The notes under the pieces are model-generated. The model was not told the origin of the DNA. It ran no database searches and worked only from the letters and a program-made list of their open reading frames with translations. Position numbers and translations under genes: made by a program. A DNA stretch of 64,000 nt from Bacteroidota bacterium (lineage in GTDB: Bacteria > Bacteroidota > Bacteroidia > Cytophagales > Cytophagaceae): NCBI GenBank assembly GCA_023392125.1, contig JAEVZS010000007.1:62001-126000 (forward strand), read 5' to 3'. Shown here in pieces: positions 36,472 through 46,224 of the stretch. Each line of letters begins with the position of its first letter. Position 1 is the first letter of the stretch.

Positions 36472-37872
36472 CTACATATGGATCGCTCTGTTTTCGGTAG
36501 CGGCCAGACATGCTTCTTTTATTGCTTCCGTAAAGGTAGGATGCGCATGAGACATTCTTGAAATATCTTCTGCAGAAGCACGGTATTCCATCGCAACCAC
36601 AGCCTCTGCAATCATATCAGCTGCTCTCGGTCCGATCATATGAACACCAAGTATCTCATCAGTCTCCACATCGGCAAGAACTTTTACAAATCCGTCGGTA
36701 TCCATAGAAGCTCTTGCTCTTCCGGAGGCCTTGAACGGGAATGACCCGGATTTATACTTTGTACCTTTCTCTTTCAGCTGCTCTTCGGTATAACCTACAC
36801 TGGCAGCTTCCGGCCAGGTATATACCACACCTGGTATCAGGTTGTAATTGATATGCGGCTTCTGCCCCGCCATATACTCTGCTACATAAACACCTTCTTC
36901 TTCTGCCTTATGAGCCAGCATAGCGCCACGTACCACATCACCGATTGCATAAATACCTGAAACATTGGTTTCCAGATGGTCGTTTACCTCTACTCTGCCG
37001 CGATCGTCTGTTTTTACACCGGCTTTGTCCAGACCCAATCCTTCGGTATAAGGCTTACGGCCAACAGAGACAAGACAGTAATCTCCTTTGAACTCAAGCT
37101 CCTTACCGTTTTTATCTTCTGCTTTTACAATTACCTCCTTACCTTTTACCTCTGCTCCGGTTACTTTTACGCTAAGGCTAAACTCGAATCCAAGTCCTTT
37201 CAGCACTTTCTGAAGCTCTTTTCCAACCTGCTTATCCAGCGATGGTACAATAGTATCCAGATATTCCAGTACGGTAATCTTTGAACCAAGACGGGCATAT
37301 ACCGAACCAAGCTCCAGTCCGATCACACCTCCTCCGATCACAATCATGTGCTTTGGCACTTCCTGCAGATTCAATGCTTCTGTTGAAGTAATAATCCGTT
37401 TTTTATCGATTTCGATTCCGCGCAGCGGAGCAGGCTTGGAACCGGTAGCAATAATGGATTTCCTGGTAGTAATCTCTTTTTTAGAGCCATCTTCTGCCGT
37501 GATCTCTATGGTATTCTTGTCTTTATAGGACCCAAGACCATGATGCACATCGATCTTGTTTTTTTTCATCAAAAACTTTATTCCGTCACAAGTCTGCTGA
37601 ACAACTCCGTTTTTACGTTCAATCATTTGTTTCAGATTGACTTTCAGATCCTTCAGCTCTATTCCATGCTCTTTAAACTGGTGAGCAGCTTTATGATAAT
37701 TTTCAGAGGAATCCAGCAATGCTTTTGAGGGGATACAGCCAACATTCAGACAAGTTCCTCCCAGGGTGCTGTATTTCTCAACCAAAGCTGTTTTCATACC
37801 CAACTGGGCACAGCGAATGGCCGCCACATATCCGCCGGGGCCTGAACCTATAACAACGACATCGTATTGCAT
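36472..37872 (-). CDS. lpdA: Dihydrolipoyl dehydrogenase (E3)
   Basis: A 466-residue flavoprotein that reoxidises dihydrolipoamide on the E2 subunits of 2-oxo-acid dehydrogenase complexes, passing electrons through FAD to NAD+. The FAD motif GSGPGGYVAA is at 9-18, the redox disulfide is Cys41-Cys46 in GGTCLNVGCIPSK, the NAD motif GGGVIGLELG is near 180, and the catalytic pair is His444 and Glu449 in HAHPTFTEA. It follows odhB by 122 bases, a gap that contains a likely attenuator hairpin, so it can be expressed with the 2-oxoglutarate dehydrogenase genes or separately for other complexes. Confidence 0.96.
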   Translation of the reverse strand: MQYDVVVIGSGPGGYVAAIRCAQLGMKTALVEKYSTLGGTCLNVGCIPSKALLDSSENYHKAAHQFKEHGIELKDLKVNLKQMIERKNGVVQQTCDGIKFLMKKNKIDVHHGLGSYKDKNTIEITAEDGSKKEITTRKSIIATGSKPAPLRGIEIDKKRIITSTEALNLQEVPKHMIVIGGGVIGLELGSVYARLGSKITVLEYLDTIVPSLDKQVGKELQKVLKGLGFEFSLSVKVTGAEVKGKEVIVKAEDKNGKELEFKGDYCLVSVGRKPYTEGLGLDKAGVKTDDRGRVEVNDHLETNVSGIYAIGDVVRGAMLAHKAEEEGVYVAEYMAGQKPHINYNLIPGVVYTWPEAASVGYTEEQLKEKGTKYKSGSFPFKASGRARASMDTDGFVKVLADVETDEILGVHMIGPRAADMIAEAVVAMEYRASAEDISRMSHAHPTFTEAIKEACLAATENRAIHM

Positions 37873-37900
37873 AAAAAAGAGCGTTTAACGGTTAGAAAAA

Positions 37901-37928
37901 TTCCGGAATCATAATTCAGACTCCGGAA
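37901..37928 (-). terminator. Probable terminator or attenuator between odhB and lpdA
   Basis: A 7-bp stem (TTCCGGA / TCCGGAA) with a 14-base loop. On the minus strand it is followed by ATTTTTC. It would partly separate lpdA expression from odhAB. Confidence 0.5.
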
Positions 37929-37994
37929 CGTATTTATTGTTTTATAAAATAAAAATTTAAGTCGGCTTAAACCTCCGGGGTTGTACACTTTGCA

Positions 37995-39518
37995 TTATAC
38001 ACCCAGCATCAGGCGGGCAGGATCTTCCAGCAACTGCTTTACCCTGACCAGGAATCCGACGGATTCTCTGCCATCAATGATACGATGATCGTAAGAAAGT
38101 GCCACATACATAATCGGACGAACAACAACTTCTCCGTTTTGTACCACAGCACGCTCTACGATATTATGCATACCAAGTATAGCGGATTGCGGTGCATTGA
38201 TAATAGGAGTAGACAGCATTGATCCGAAGATGCCACCATTGGTAATGGTAAAAGTACCTCCGGTCATTTCTTCGATGCTTAGCTTGTTGTCTCTGGCTTT
38301 TCCGGCAAGTCGTACAACTTCACTTTCAATTTCTGCAAATGACAACGTTTCCGCATTGCGTATTACCGGTACTACCAGACCTTTCGGAGCAGATACGGCA
38401 ATAGACACATCGCAGAAATCATTGTAAATGATTTCATCTCCGTCGATATAGGCATTGACCGCAGGGAATTCCTTAAGAGCTACGGTACATGCTTTTGTAA
38501 AGAAGGACATAAAGCCAAGTCCGACACCATGCTTGTCTTTAAATGAGTCTTTGTATTTTTTACGAAGATCCATGATTGGCTTCATATCTACCTCATTGAA
38601 AGTAGTAAGCATTGCCGTTTCATTCTTCACAGATACCAGACGCTTGGATATGGTCTTTCTCAGATTCGACATTTTTTCTCTGCGCTGCTCTCTGTCACTT
38701 CCGGATGAGGAAGACGAAGACTGTTCCTTCTTGCTTTCCTTAGAAGAAGAGCTTTCCTGCTTTTTAGCAGAGGCAGCGTCTTCCTTGGTTATACGGCCGT
38801 CTTTGCCGGTTCCTTTTACTTCAGAAGCGCTGATGCCTTTTTCGGACAGAATTTTCGCTGCTGCCGGCGATGCATGTCCTTCGGCATATTGAGATGTACT
38901 GTTCTTCGAAGTTCCGGAAGAAGCAGCTTCAGAAGCCTTATTGGTAGCAACCTCACTTCCTTCACTCACTTCGATCTTGCAGATCGGATCTCCGATACTT
39001 ATGGTTTCTCCTTCTTTTGCAATGGTAGTTAATACCCCTCCGGCTTCTGCGGTAAGTTCAAAAGTCGCCTTATCCGATTCGATCTCACACAAGACCTCAT
39101 CCAGCTCCACACGGTCGCCGGTTTTCTTCAGCCAGCTCGAGATTGTTACTTCCGTAATAGACTCTCCCACTGCCGGTACTTTCATTTCTATCGTTTCCTT
39201 TTTACCAGAAGACTCTTTTCCGGATTCCTTCTTCTCGGATTTCTCTTCTTTGGAAGAGGACGAAGAGCCGGATTCTCCCTTACCTTCTTCGATTACAGCG
39301 ATCACACCGCCAATTTCTACGGTATCACCTTCCTTTGCTTTAATGCGAAGCACACCCGATGTCTCGGCATTCAGCTCAAATGTAGCCTTGTCAGACTCAA
39401 GTTCGCAAAGAAGCTCATCAGCTTTCACAAAATCCCCGTCCTTCTTTGCCCAGTTGGCGATCGTAACTTCAGAGATGGACTCCCCGACTGTCGGAACTTT
39501 AATTTCTATAGATGACAT
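37995..39518 (-). CDS. odhB: 2-oxoglutarate dehydrogenase E2, dihydrolipoyl succinyltransferase with two lipoyl domains
   Basis: A 507-residue E2 core protein that transfers the succinyl group to CoA. It has two lipoyl domains, not the single one usual in E2o: lipoyl lysines Lys44 and Lys150, each in an ESDKATFEL motif. They are joined by Ser/Lys/Glu-rich flexible linkers (about 80-108 and 180-210). A peripheral subunit-binding domain follows (HASPAAAKIL about 215, KDGRITKEDA about 238), another Ser-rich linker, and the catalytic domain with His478 and Asp482 in DHRIIDG. It starts 35 bases after odhA on the same strand. Confidence 0.95.
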   Translation of the reverse strand: MSSIEIKVPTVGESISEVTIANWAKKDGDFVKADELLCELESDKATFELNAETSGVLRIKAKEGDTVEIGGVIAVIEEGKGESGSSSSSKEEKSEKKESGKESSGKKETIEMKVPAVGESITEVTISSWLKKTGDRVELDEVLCEIESDKATFELTAEAGGVLTTIAKEGETISIGDPICKIEVSEGSEVATNKASEAASSGTSKNSTSQYAEGHASPAAAKILSEKGISASEVKGTGKDGRITKEDAASAKKQESSSSKESKKEQSSSSSSGSDREQRREKMSNLRKTISKRLVSVKNETAMLTTFNEVDMKPIMDLRKKYKDSFKDKHGVGLGFMSFFTKACTVALKEFPAVNAYIDGDEIIYNDFCDVSIAVSAPKGLVVPVIRNAETLSFAEIESEVVRLAGKARDNKLSIEEMTGGTFTITNGGIFGSMLSTPIINAPQSAILGMHNIVERAVVQNGEVVVRPIMYVALSYDHRIIDGRESVGFLVRVKQLLEDPARLMLGV

Positions 39519-39553
39519 GGTATTTTCTTTAAAAATTTTAGTAATAAAATGAT

Positions 39554-42304
39554 TTAGTTTGCGAATGCCTGCTGTACAAGCAACTGCTGGGTTTCATTGT
39601 GTGTCTTGAGATAACCAACCGCCGGAGAGGCCGCTTCTTCTCTTGCCACTACCTCGATATCAACTTTCTTGTACAGACTTCTGAGAATATACTCCCATGC
39701 CCCCATGTTGACAGGCTCTTCCTGCACCCATATCTTTTTGGCATTTTTGTACTTCTCCAGAATAGCATTCATCTGCTCCTGAGCCAGCGGATACAATTGT
39801 TCCAGACGAACAATGGCTACATCCGAACGCTTGGCATTTTGCTTTTCTTCCAGCAAATCGTAGAAGACTTTGCCAGAACAGAACAATACACGCTTCACTT
39901 TTGAAGGATCCGCATCCGCATCATCAATAATTTCCCTGAAAGAACCTTCCGTAAACTCAGACAACGGAGAAACCACTGACGGATGTCTCAGCAATGACTT
40001 GGGAGACATATTGATCAGAGGCTTACGGAAAGGCCATGCCACCTGTCTTCTCAGGGCATGGAAGAAGTTAGCCGGTGTTGTTATATTGGCAACTATAATA
40101 TTGTAATCAGCGCCCAATTCGATGAAACGCTCCAGACGGGCACTTGAATGTTCCGGTCCCTGACCTTCATAACCATGCGGCAGTAACATTACAAGGCCAT
40201 TCATGCGCTGCCATTTGGTTTCTGCACTGGAAATAAACTGGTCAATCATCACCTGGGCACCATTGGCAAAATCCCCGAACTGCGCCTCCCATACAACCAG
40301 AGCATTTGGATTAGCCATGGCATAGCCATATTCAAAACCTAATACCCCATATTCAGAAAGCAGGGAGTTGTATATCCTGAAGCTCTTCTGATTGTCCGCA
40401 ATATTATTAAGCGGATAATAGGCTTCATTGGTCACCGCATCCTTAAATACCGCATGGCGGTGAGAGAATGTACCACGCTGAACATCCTGCCCGGAGATAC
40501 GGACTATCTTACGATCAAGCAACAGTGAGCCATATGCCAGCAACTCGGCAGAGGCCCAGTTCAGCACTTTGTCCTTGAAGAACTGATCTTTCCGGTCTTT
40601 TAGCAGTTTTTCGATCTGCTTCAATGGCTTGAAGCCATCCGGAATCGAGGTAAGCGCATTGGCTACTTTCTCAACGATTTCCTGGCTAATGCCGGTTTCC
40701 GGAGATTTTTCAAAATCGGAAGGCTCAGAGCTTCTCAGTTCCTGCCACTCTTTTTCCATCTTCTGAAAGGTATATGGAAGCGGCTTTTGTTTTACCTGAT
40801 TGAATCTGTCCTGAAGCAGCTCTCTGAACTCGCGGTCCATTTTCTGAGCCAGCTCAGCATCCACATCACCTTTTTCAATAAGCTTTTTGTTGTAAAGCTC
40901 TCTCGGATTCGGATGTCTCGAAATAATGTTATAAAGTGAAGGCTGTGTAAATTTAGGCTCATCACTCTCATTGTGACCATGACGACGGTAGCAAACCATG
41001 TCAATAAAGATGTCACGCTGGAACTTTTGTCTGAACTCAATAGCCAGCTTCGCACAGAATACGACAGCCTCAGGATCATCGCCGTTTACGTGCAATACCG
41101 GTGAATCAATAATCTTAGCTATATCAGTTGAGTAGATACTGGAACGGGCTTCGTCAAAATCGGTGGTAAAACCAACCTGGTTGTTGATGACAAAGTGAAT
41201 AGTGCCACCGGTAAAATATCCGGGGAGCTTGGACATCTGTACGACTTCATATACAATACCCTGACCGGCAATAGCCGCATCTCCGTGAATCAATATAGGA
41301 AGTACTTTGGTATAATCGTATTTATAAATCCGGTCACCCTTGGCACGAACATACCCTTCTACAACAGGATCTACCGCCTCAAGATGCGAAGGATTGGGTG
41401 CCAGCTTCAGATATACCTGCTTTCCGTTCTGAGCGGTGATCTCACTGGAATAACCCATGTGGTACTTAACGTCTCCGTCACCCATGGTAAGATCCGGAAC
41501 CGCTGTCCCTTCAAATTCATTAAAGATGTGTTCATAGGTTTTGCCCATGATATTCACCAGCACATTGAGACGACCGCGATGGGCCATACCAATAACAACC
41601 TCCTCGACACCGTGTTCCGCTCCGTGATTAATCAAAGCGTCAAGCGCCGGAATAGTTGTCTCTCCGCCTTCCAGAGAGAAACGCTTCTGTCCGACATATT
41701 TTGTATGCAGAAAGTTCTCAAAAACTACTGCTTCATTCAGCTTGGAAAGGATTCGCTTTTTTTCTTCTATGGATGGATTATGCTCCAGCGATTCCTTTTC
41801 AACTTTCTTCTTCAGCCATTCCTGCACATCAGGTTCGCGAATGTACATATATTCAAAACCGATAGTTCCTTCATAGATATATTTCAGGGTATCGATGATA
41901 TCCTTCAGCTTTGCTGCACCAATGCCAAGCTCATTACCTGCCTGAAATACGGTCTGAAGATCGGACTCGTCAAGTCCGAAGTTCTCAAGCTCCAGTCTTG
42001 GCTGGCGATCTTTCCGCGGTCTTACCGGGTTCGTTTTGGACAAAAGGTGCGCTCTGCCACGATAGGCCTGAATCAACTGACTTACCTTAATTTCCTTAGC
42101 GATATCTACCGACCCGGCCAGAACAGGAGCTGACTGTTTTTCGGTTCCGTTGGCTTTACCATTCGTCTTTAGCTGAGAGAACTCAAAACCTTCGAAAAAC
42201 TTCTGCCAGGAAATATCTACTGATTGAGGATCCTGCTGATAGGACTTGTAGAGCTCATCGATATAACCGACATGAGCATTGCTGACGTAGGAATACTTAT
42301 CCAT
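39554..42304 (-). CDS. odhA: 2-oxoglutarate dehydrogenase E1 component
   Basis: A 916-residue thiamine-diphosphate decarboxylase of the TCA cycle. The N-terminal segment (YVSNAHVGYIDELYKSYQQDP) is the E2-binding region. Then come the ThDP-binding domain (GMAHRGRLNVLVN about 233, HGDAAIAGQGIVYE about 330, NNQVGFTTD) and the transketolase-like C-terminal half (FEYGYAMANPNALVVWEAQFGDF, LLPHGYEGQGPEHSSAR). Length agrees with E. coli SucA (933). It begins the odhA-odhB(-lpdA) operon; a TAAATTTG box lies 23 bases upstream. Confidence 0.97.
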   Translation of the reverse strand: MDKYSYVSNAHVGYIDELYKSYQQDPQSVDISWQKFFEGFEFSQLKTNGKANGTEKQSAPVLAGSVDIAKEIKVSQLIQAYRGRAHLLSKTNPVRPRKDRQPRLELENFGLDESDLQTVFQAGNELGIGAAKLKDIIDTLKYIYEGTIGFEYMYIREPDVQEWLKKKVEKESLEHNPSIEEKKRILSKLNEAVVFENFLHTKYVGQKRFSLEGGETTIPALDALINHGAEHGVEEVVIGMAHRGRLNVLVNIMGKTYEHIFNEFEGTAVPDLTMGDGDVKYHMGYSSEITAQNGKQVYLKLAPNPSHLEAVDPVVEGYVRAKGDRIYKYDYTKVLPILIHGDAAIAGQGIVYEVVQMSKLPGYFTGGTIHFVINNQVGFTTDFDEARSSIYSTDIAKIIDSPVLHVNGDDPEAVVFCAKLAIEFRQKFQRDIFIDMVCYRRHGHNESDEPKFTQPSLYNIISRHPNPRELYNKKLIEKGDVDAELAQKMDREFRELLQDRFNQVKQKPLPYTFQKMEKEWQELRSSEPSDFEKSPETGISQEIVEKVANALTSIPDGFKPLKQIEKLLKDRKDQFFKDKVLNWASAELLAYGSLLLDRKIVRISGQDVQRGTFSHRHAVFKDAVTNEAYYPLNNIADNQKSFRIYNSLLSEYGVLGFEYGYAMANPNALVVWEAQFGDFANGAQVMIDQFISSAETKWQRMNGLVMLLPHGYEGQGPEHSSARLERFIELGADYNIIVANITTPANFFHALRRQVAWPFRKPLINMSPKSLLRHPSVVSPLSEFTEGSFREIIDDADADPSKVKRVLFCSGKVFYDLLEEKQNAKRSDVAIVRLEQLYPLAQEQMNAILEKYKNAKKIWVQEEPVNMGAWEYILRSLYKKVDIEVVAREEAASPAVGYLKTHNETQQLLVQQAFAN

Positions 42305-42326
42305 CCAATTTTTTAATTTTAAAATA

Positions 42327-42334
42327 CAAATTTA
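42327..42334 (-). promoter_or_regulatory. Candidate -7 element for the odhAB operon
   Basis: TAAATTTG on the minus strand matches TAnnTTTG, 23-30 bases upstream of the odhA ATG. No -33 match was found. Confidence 0.4.
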
Positions 42335-42400
42335 AGGATTTAATACTATAAGAATAACCGCTAATTCGCATTAACAAATTGACCTGATTTACAACACATT

Positions 42401-43624
42401 CTAATAGCATCCGTTGACATAGTCCTGAAGGTATGAAAAGCGTTCGGTAAGACATCCGTTCTTATCTGTCATTTTTCCTCTGAAAAGAATTTCATCAGGA
42501 TCAGTGCCGGTACAAAGCAAGGGAAACACATGGGTAAGAAGCTGATTTCCGAAATCCCTGGAAGCGTCTCTTGGCAGCTCACCGGGCAGATTGTCAATCG
42601 CCATCACTGTAATATTGCGTGATCCGGAGAACAGAGGCTCTATACTATGAGTGACAGGATTATAATCATAGGCAGGGTCAGGGATCGTACAGGGTTTCAA
42701 TGTTGAAGGTATAGAACCATTAATATCACAGGTAATATCGGCTATGATTTTTACCTTAAAATCCGGCTCTGTCATATTTTCTCTTTCAAAAAGCCTGGGA
42801 GCTGCCGGATCCCAGTAGGCACCAGCCATAAAAATCTCCGCTTTGCGGGCATAGGGCAAAAAGACGGAGGTGTATCGTTCCGGATTGGAATAAAACTCGG
42901 CTTTTTCGTAAAGGCCTGTTTCTTTGCTGATGTAGTAGTCTTTTGTCGAAAGCAGACTATAAACCGGATAATTAAATTCCCTATTCAGAAAATCCTCCGG
43001 TGATACCCTGGGAATTTTAAGATAATCAAGAATATAAGCAATTCCTTTTCCTACTCTTCCCGTACCGGTTGCGACAATTTTAATCGGAGGCAGGTTTACT
43101 TTTCTCAGCTCATCCAGTACTTCCTTCAGATCAAAACACTTATGAGCCGGCTTCAGCTTATATCTTCTTTTTTTACGGCCATACAGAAGCAATCCGTTGT
43201 ACGCGCCGACAATACCTGCAAAACGACCAAAAGCAATCAGTCGCTGATAGTTGCTATCCGTCAATACCTCATAGTCAATCAGCTCTATTCGTTTTTCAAG
43301 AATTGTCTGGAGCAGCTTCTGATTATAGCTTTGTTTTTTCAGGGTATGAGAAAAGAAGAAATATGTTTTTTCCGGGATCAGCAAATGCGGCGGAACTTCT
43401 TTTATCCCAAAAAGCACATCGCAGTGACTCAGATCTTCCGTCAGCGTGAGGCCCTTTTCCGCATATTCTTTATTAGAAAATGCTCTTATATCGCTCGGCT
43501 GAATGAATATAGAGACATTCGGATAGCGGTTCTGCAGCTCAATACACTGATCCGGCATCAGCGCTACGCGCTTATCCGGCGGTATTTTCCCTTCTCTTAA
43601 AATACCTATTTTTAATGGTTCCAT
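42401..43624 (-). CDS. Saccharopine-dehydrogenase-like / AlaDH-PNT family oxidoreductase
   Basis: A 407-residue protein. The N-terminus (KIGILREGKIPPDKRVALMP) is that of the alanine dehydrogenase/transhydrogenase superfamily and of NAD-dependent, lysine-forming saccharopine dehydrogenase (LYS1-type), including a conserved KEVP segment (about 75) and a FGRFAGIVGAYNG segment (about 132). A Rossmann motif ATGTGRVGKGIA is at about 186. ADITCDINGSIPST near 295 fits the substrate domain. A role in lysine metabolism (saccharopine to lysine plus 2-oxoglutarate or the reverse) is likely but the exact reaction is not fixed. It lies 96 bases upstream of odhA on the same strand, so both could share 2-oxoglutarate-linked control; that is inference. 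Confidence 0.8.
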   Translation of the reverse strand: MEPLKIGILREGKIPPDKRVALMPDQCIELQNRYPNVSIFIQPSDIRAFSNKEYAEKGLTLTEDLSHCDVLFGIKEVPPHLLIPEKTYFFFSHTLKKQSYNQKLLQTILEKRIELIDYEVLTDSNYQRLIAFGRFAGIVGAYNGLLLYGRKKRRYKLKPAHKCFDLKEVLDELRKVNLPPIKIVATGTGRVGKGIAYILDYLKIPRVSPEDFLNREFNYPVYSLLSTKDYYISKETGLYEKAEFYSNPERYTSVFLPYARKAEIFMAGAYWDPAAPRLFERENMTEPDFKVKIIADITCDINGSIPSTLKPCTIPDPAYDYNPVTHSIEPLFSGSRNITVMAIDNLPGELPRDASRDFGNQLLTHVFPLLCTGTDPDEILFRGKMTDKNGCLTERFSYLQDYVNGCY

Positions 43625-43717
43625 CGATTCACAGGGTGCTTGGGATTCATATTAGACTCAAAGTTTTTACTAATTTATCAGAAAATGGTTATGCATTTCC
43701 TGTTAAATCGAGGCAAT

Positions 43718-45388
43718 TTATTGAGCCGGAACAGGTCGCTTATAAAAAACATACCCATTTTCCCTGTAAAGCAATTGTAAATCACTGTAAGCATCCAGGG
43801 CCTGAATACGTTTGGGATAATCCTTGGCAATAATATATACCGGTTTGTCCACAGAGCCAGTCAAAAGCCAGCTTTCATCCAGGCTCTCGGGATTGTAGCC
43901 GGGCATCTTTTTTCCGTAAAAAAGATACGCAAAACTTTTAAACCCATAAGGAAGCATATAAGCATCTTCTTTCCCTTTTTCGGTATAAAATCGTACGGCT
44001 GCCCCCTGGGTCATTTCCTCAATTTTTGGAACAAGGCTATAGCTAAGCAACTGCACGGTCAGAATCATCGAAACAAAAAGGATAAGCACTGCTGCCTGGA
44101 AGTTTCGTTTGAATAGCATGGCAAACAACAATACTCCGGCAATAAGAACAGGACCCGCAAGATAATCCCAGCCGGAAACGGTGAAGTTTGCAGACAGATT
44201 GCCAATTGCGAACGGATCTTTTATATATTCGCCGTACTCTTCCAGAAACTGCTCTTTGTGATCAAGCAGATAAAACACGGCAATAAACAGGCTGCCAAAT
44301 AGCAATCCTGTAATCAGAATCAATGAACGGAAAAGATTACCATAAAAAATTCTTTTGCCTTCTACCTTTATCAGCACATACGCTGCCAGAAACGAAACAG
44401 GGAAATAGCACAAGGATGAATAATGAACCAGCTTGGTTTTTACAATGGAAAACAAAAAGAGCACTACCAGCATCATAATCACCAGAGTTACTTTGATATT
44501 CCTTTGCAAATAGTTGTCGTTGTCAAAACTTCTGAGTCCTTTGAATAAGAAAAAGGACACAGGAAAGCATCCAAGAAGTAACACAACAAAATGAAAATAA
44601 AAGGGACCGCTGTGTCCGCTATGAGGCTGCTTCAATACATACAGCTGATACTCGATAAATTCTTTGATAAACCAGGGACCGTTGATCACTATCTCGATTG
44701 CAAACCATGCACTGGCTACCAGCAACATCGGAATCGTGAACAGGATGATTTCACGAAAACTAACAAGCCGAAAACTTCTCTTATAAATACTGAAAACCAA
44801 AGCAGTAAGAAACACAATCAGAAAAGCGACCGGACCTTTGGTCAGAATCGCAAAACCAATCAGCGTACCGGCCAGAACAGCCTTCCTGTCCCTTTTGAAT
44901 CTTAATTCCTTGTTTGTGGAGACCAGTAATCCCAGTGTGAAGATGCCAGAGAAGATAAAGAGGTTAAAAGCCGGATCTATCAGAGCCGTACGAAAATAGA
45001 AATGGGGAAGGATGGATCCCATATATGCCAGGGCCCAGTAAATGCCGAAGCGGTTGCAGAAGTACTTTCTCCCTAAAAGATATATCAGTACCAGCGTAAT
45101 CATTCCGACAATCGCATTAGGGAAACGCGCTGCAAAAGCTGTTTCTCCGAAAAGGATCATACTCAATGCCTGAAGCCAGAAGAAAAACGGTGGCTTCTCC
45201 TCAAACGGCTGGTAATTGGATTGTATTTTATAGAAGTTGCCTGTAACCAGCATTTCCCTGGCTGATTCGGCAAATATGTTTTCATCCCAGTCAAAGAGGG
45301 GAACAGATCCAAGGAAAGGTAAAAACAGAACTGCTGAAAGAAATAGAATGATCAGAATAACATTCCAGGGAGATGATAAAAATTTCAT
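43718..45388 (-). CDS. ArnT/GT39-like integral membrane glycosyltransferase
   Basis: A 556-residue GT-C-fold protein with about 11-12 transmembrane helices and a periplasmic C-terminal region. The first periplasmic loop has the DWDENIFAESAREM motif, whose acidic residues are the catalytic site of GT39/ArnT/PMT-type enzymes, followed by FEEKPPFFFW, equivalent to the KPPL segment of ArnT. These enzymes move a sugar from a polyprenyl-phosphate donor onto lipid A, another lipid or protein at the outer face of the inner membrane; the acceptor is unknown. The frame extends to a TTG at 45418, but the ATG at 45388 (MKFLSSPWNV) directly precedes the first helix. A PAP2 phosphatase is the gene upstream. 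Confidence 0.87.
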   Translation of the reverse strand: MKFLSSPWNVILIILFLSAVLFLPFLGSVPLFDWDENIFAESAREMLVTGNFYKIQSNYQPFEEKPPFFFWLQALSMILFGETAFAARFPNAIVGMITLVLIYLLGRKYFCNRFGIYWALAYMGSILPHFYFRTALIDPAFNLFIFSGIFTLGLLVSTNKELRFKRDRKAVLAGTLIGFAILTKGPVAFLIVFLTALVFSIYKRSFRLVSFREIILFTIPMLLVASAWFAIEIVINGPWFIKEFIEYQLYVLKQPHSGHSGPFYFHFVVLLLGCFPVSFFLFKGLRSFDNDNYLQRNIKVTLVIMMLVVLFLFSIVKTKLVHYSSLCYFPVSFLAAYVLIKVEGKRIFYGNLFRSLILITGLLFGSLFIAVFYLLDHKEQFLEEYGEYIKDPFAIGNLSANFTVSGWDYLAGPVLIAGVLLFAMLFKRNFQAAVLILFVSMILTVQLLSYSLVPKIEEMTQGAAVRFYTEKGKEDAYMLPYGFKSFAYLFYGKKMPGYNPESLDESWLLTGSVDKPVYIIAKDYPKRIQALDAYSDLQLLYRENGYVFYKRPVPAQ

Positions 45389-45549
45389 TTTGTAAAAAAG
45401 GATAATTTTTCCATGCAAATTACTAGTATATAGTTCAGACTAGCAAATGCTATGCAAAAAGGATATCTCTGACATGATAACTTTACTCCCGCAGGATATC
45501 AGATCTACTCCGTTCAATCTGCCGGATCAACTTTTTTATTTATTTCCCT

Positions 45550-46206
45550 TTACCTTCCCAACCGATACACCGGTCTGTTCAGACGCTCATTCTCGGACCA
45601 GCGGGTATGGTATTGAATAAGTGAATATACAAGGGCAGTGACTGTAACACCGATTAAGGTTCCTGCATATATATCCATAAAAAAGTGCTGCAGCAGATAC
45701 ACTCTGCTGAAAGCTGTGGTCAATGCAATCGTAAAGCAAACGATCTGACTGGATGTGCGCCGGGATAGCAGACTCAGCAATAGGAAGATCGAAAATACAC
45801 TCGAGGAATGCCCGGAAGGAAAGCTGAAATAGCTATGAATCTCCAGTCCGTCAACAAACTTAAGCTTGAGTGACGGATCAAAAAATTTGTAAGGACGTAC
45901 GAAATCATCGAAAACAGCTCTTTTAAGCACCTGCGTCACCAGCGAAGTGGAAAGAAAAGCAAGAATACTCAGAATTCCGTAATAGATTCTCCGCAAAAAG
46001 AGACCCAGCACGACCAGTATGCTGAATATACCATCGCCCAGATAGGTGATATAATAAAAAAAGACATTGAGCGCCGGATCATGAAACTGATTGACCCAAA
46101 GCTCAACATCTCCTTTACTGGTACTACCAAGGATAATTGCTCCGATTATGGCAAACACCATGGTAAGATTGAAAAACAGTGGCGATTCTTTATATACCCT
46201 GATCAA
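45550..46206 (-). CDS. PAP2-family membrane phosphatase
   Basis: A 218-residue protein with about six transmembrane helices and the full three-part PAP2 signature: KRAVFDDFVRP (Lys95/Arg104), PSGHSS (130-135, catalytic His133) and SRVYLLQHFFMD (Arg168, His174, Asp178). Substrates in this family are phosphatidic acid, undecaprenyl diphosphate or lipid A phosphates. Neighbouring an ArnT-like glycosyltransferase, recycling of the undecaprenyl carrier or lipid A dephosphorylation is plausible. The start is a TTG directly after an upstream in-frame stop; no ATG is available before the first helix. It begins 18 bases after the small 71-residue gene. Confidence 0.87.
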   Translation of the reverse strand: MIRVYKESPLFFNLTMVFAIIGAIILGSTSKGDVELWVNQFHDPALNVFFYYITYLGDGIFSILVVLGLFLRRIYYGILSILAFLSTSLVTQVLKRAVFDDFVRPYKFFDPSLKLKFVDGLEIHSYFSFPSGHSSSVFSIFLLLSLLSRRTSSQIVCFTIALTTAFSRVYLLQHFFMDIYAGTLIGVTVTALVYSLIQYHTRWSENERLNRPVYRLGR

Positions 46207-46224
46207 GGAATTATCAATTATATT

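Noticed and set aside
41195..42133. Open plus-strand frame of 312 codons inside odhA
   Set aside because: Antisense to a fully conserved E1 protein; long because of the codon bias of odhA, with no recognisable product.
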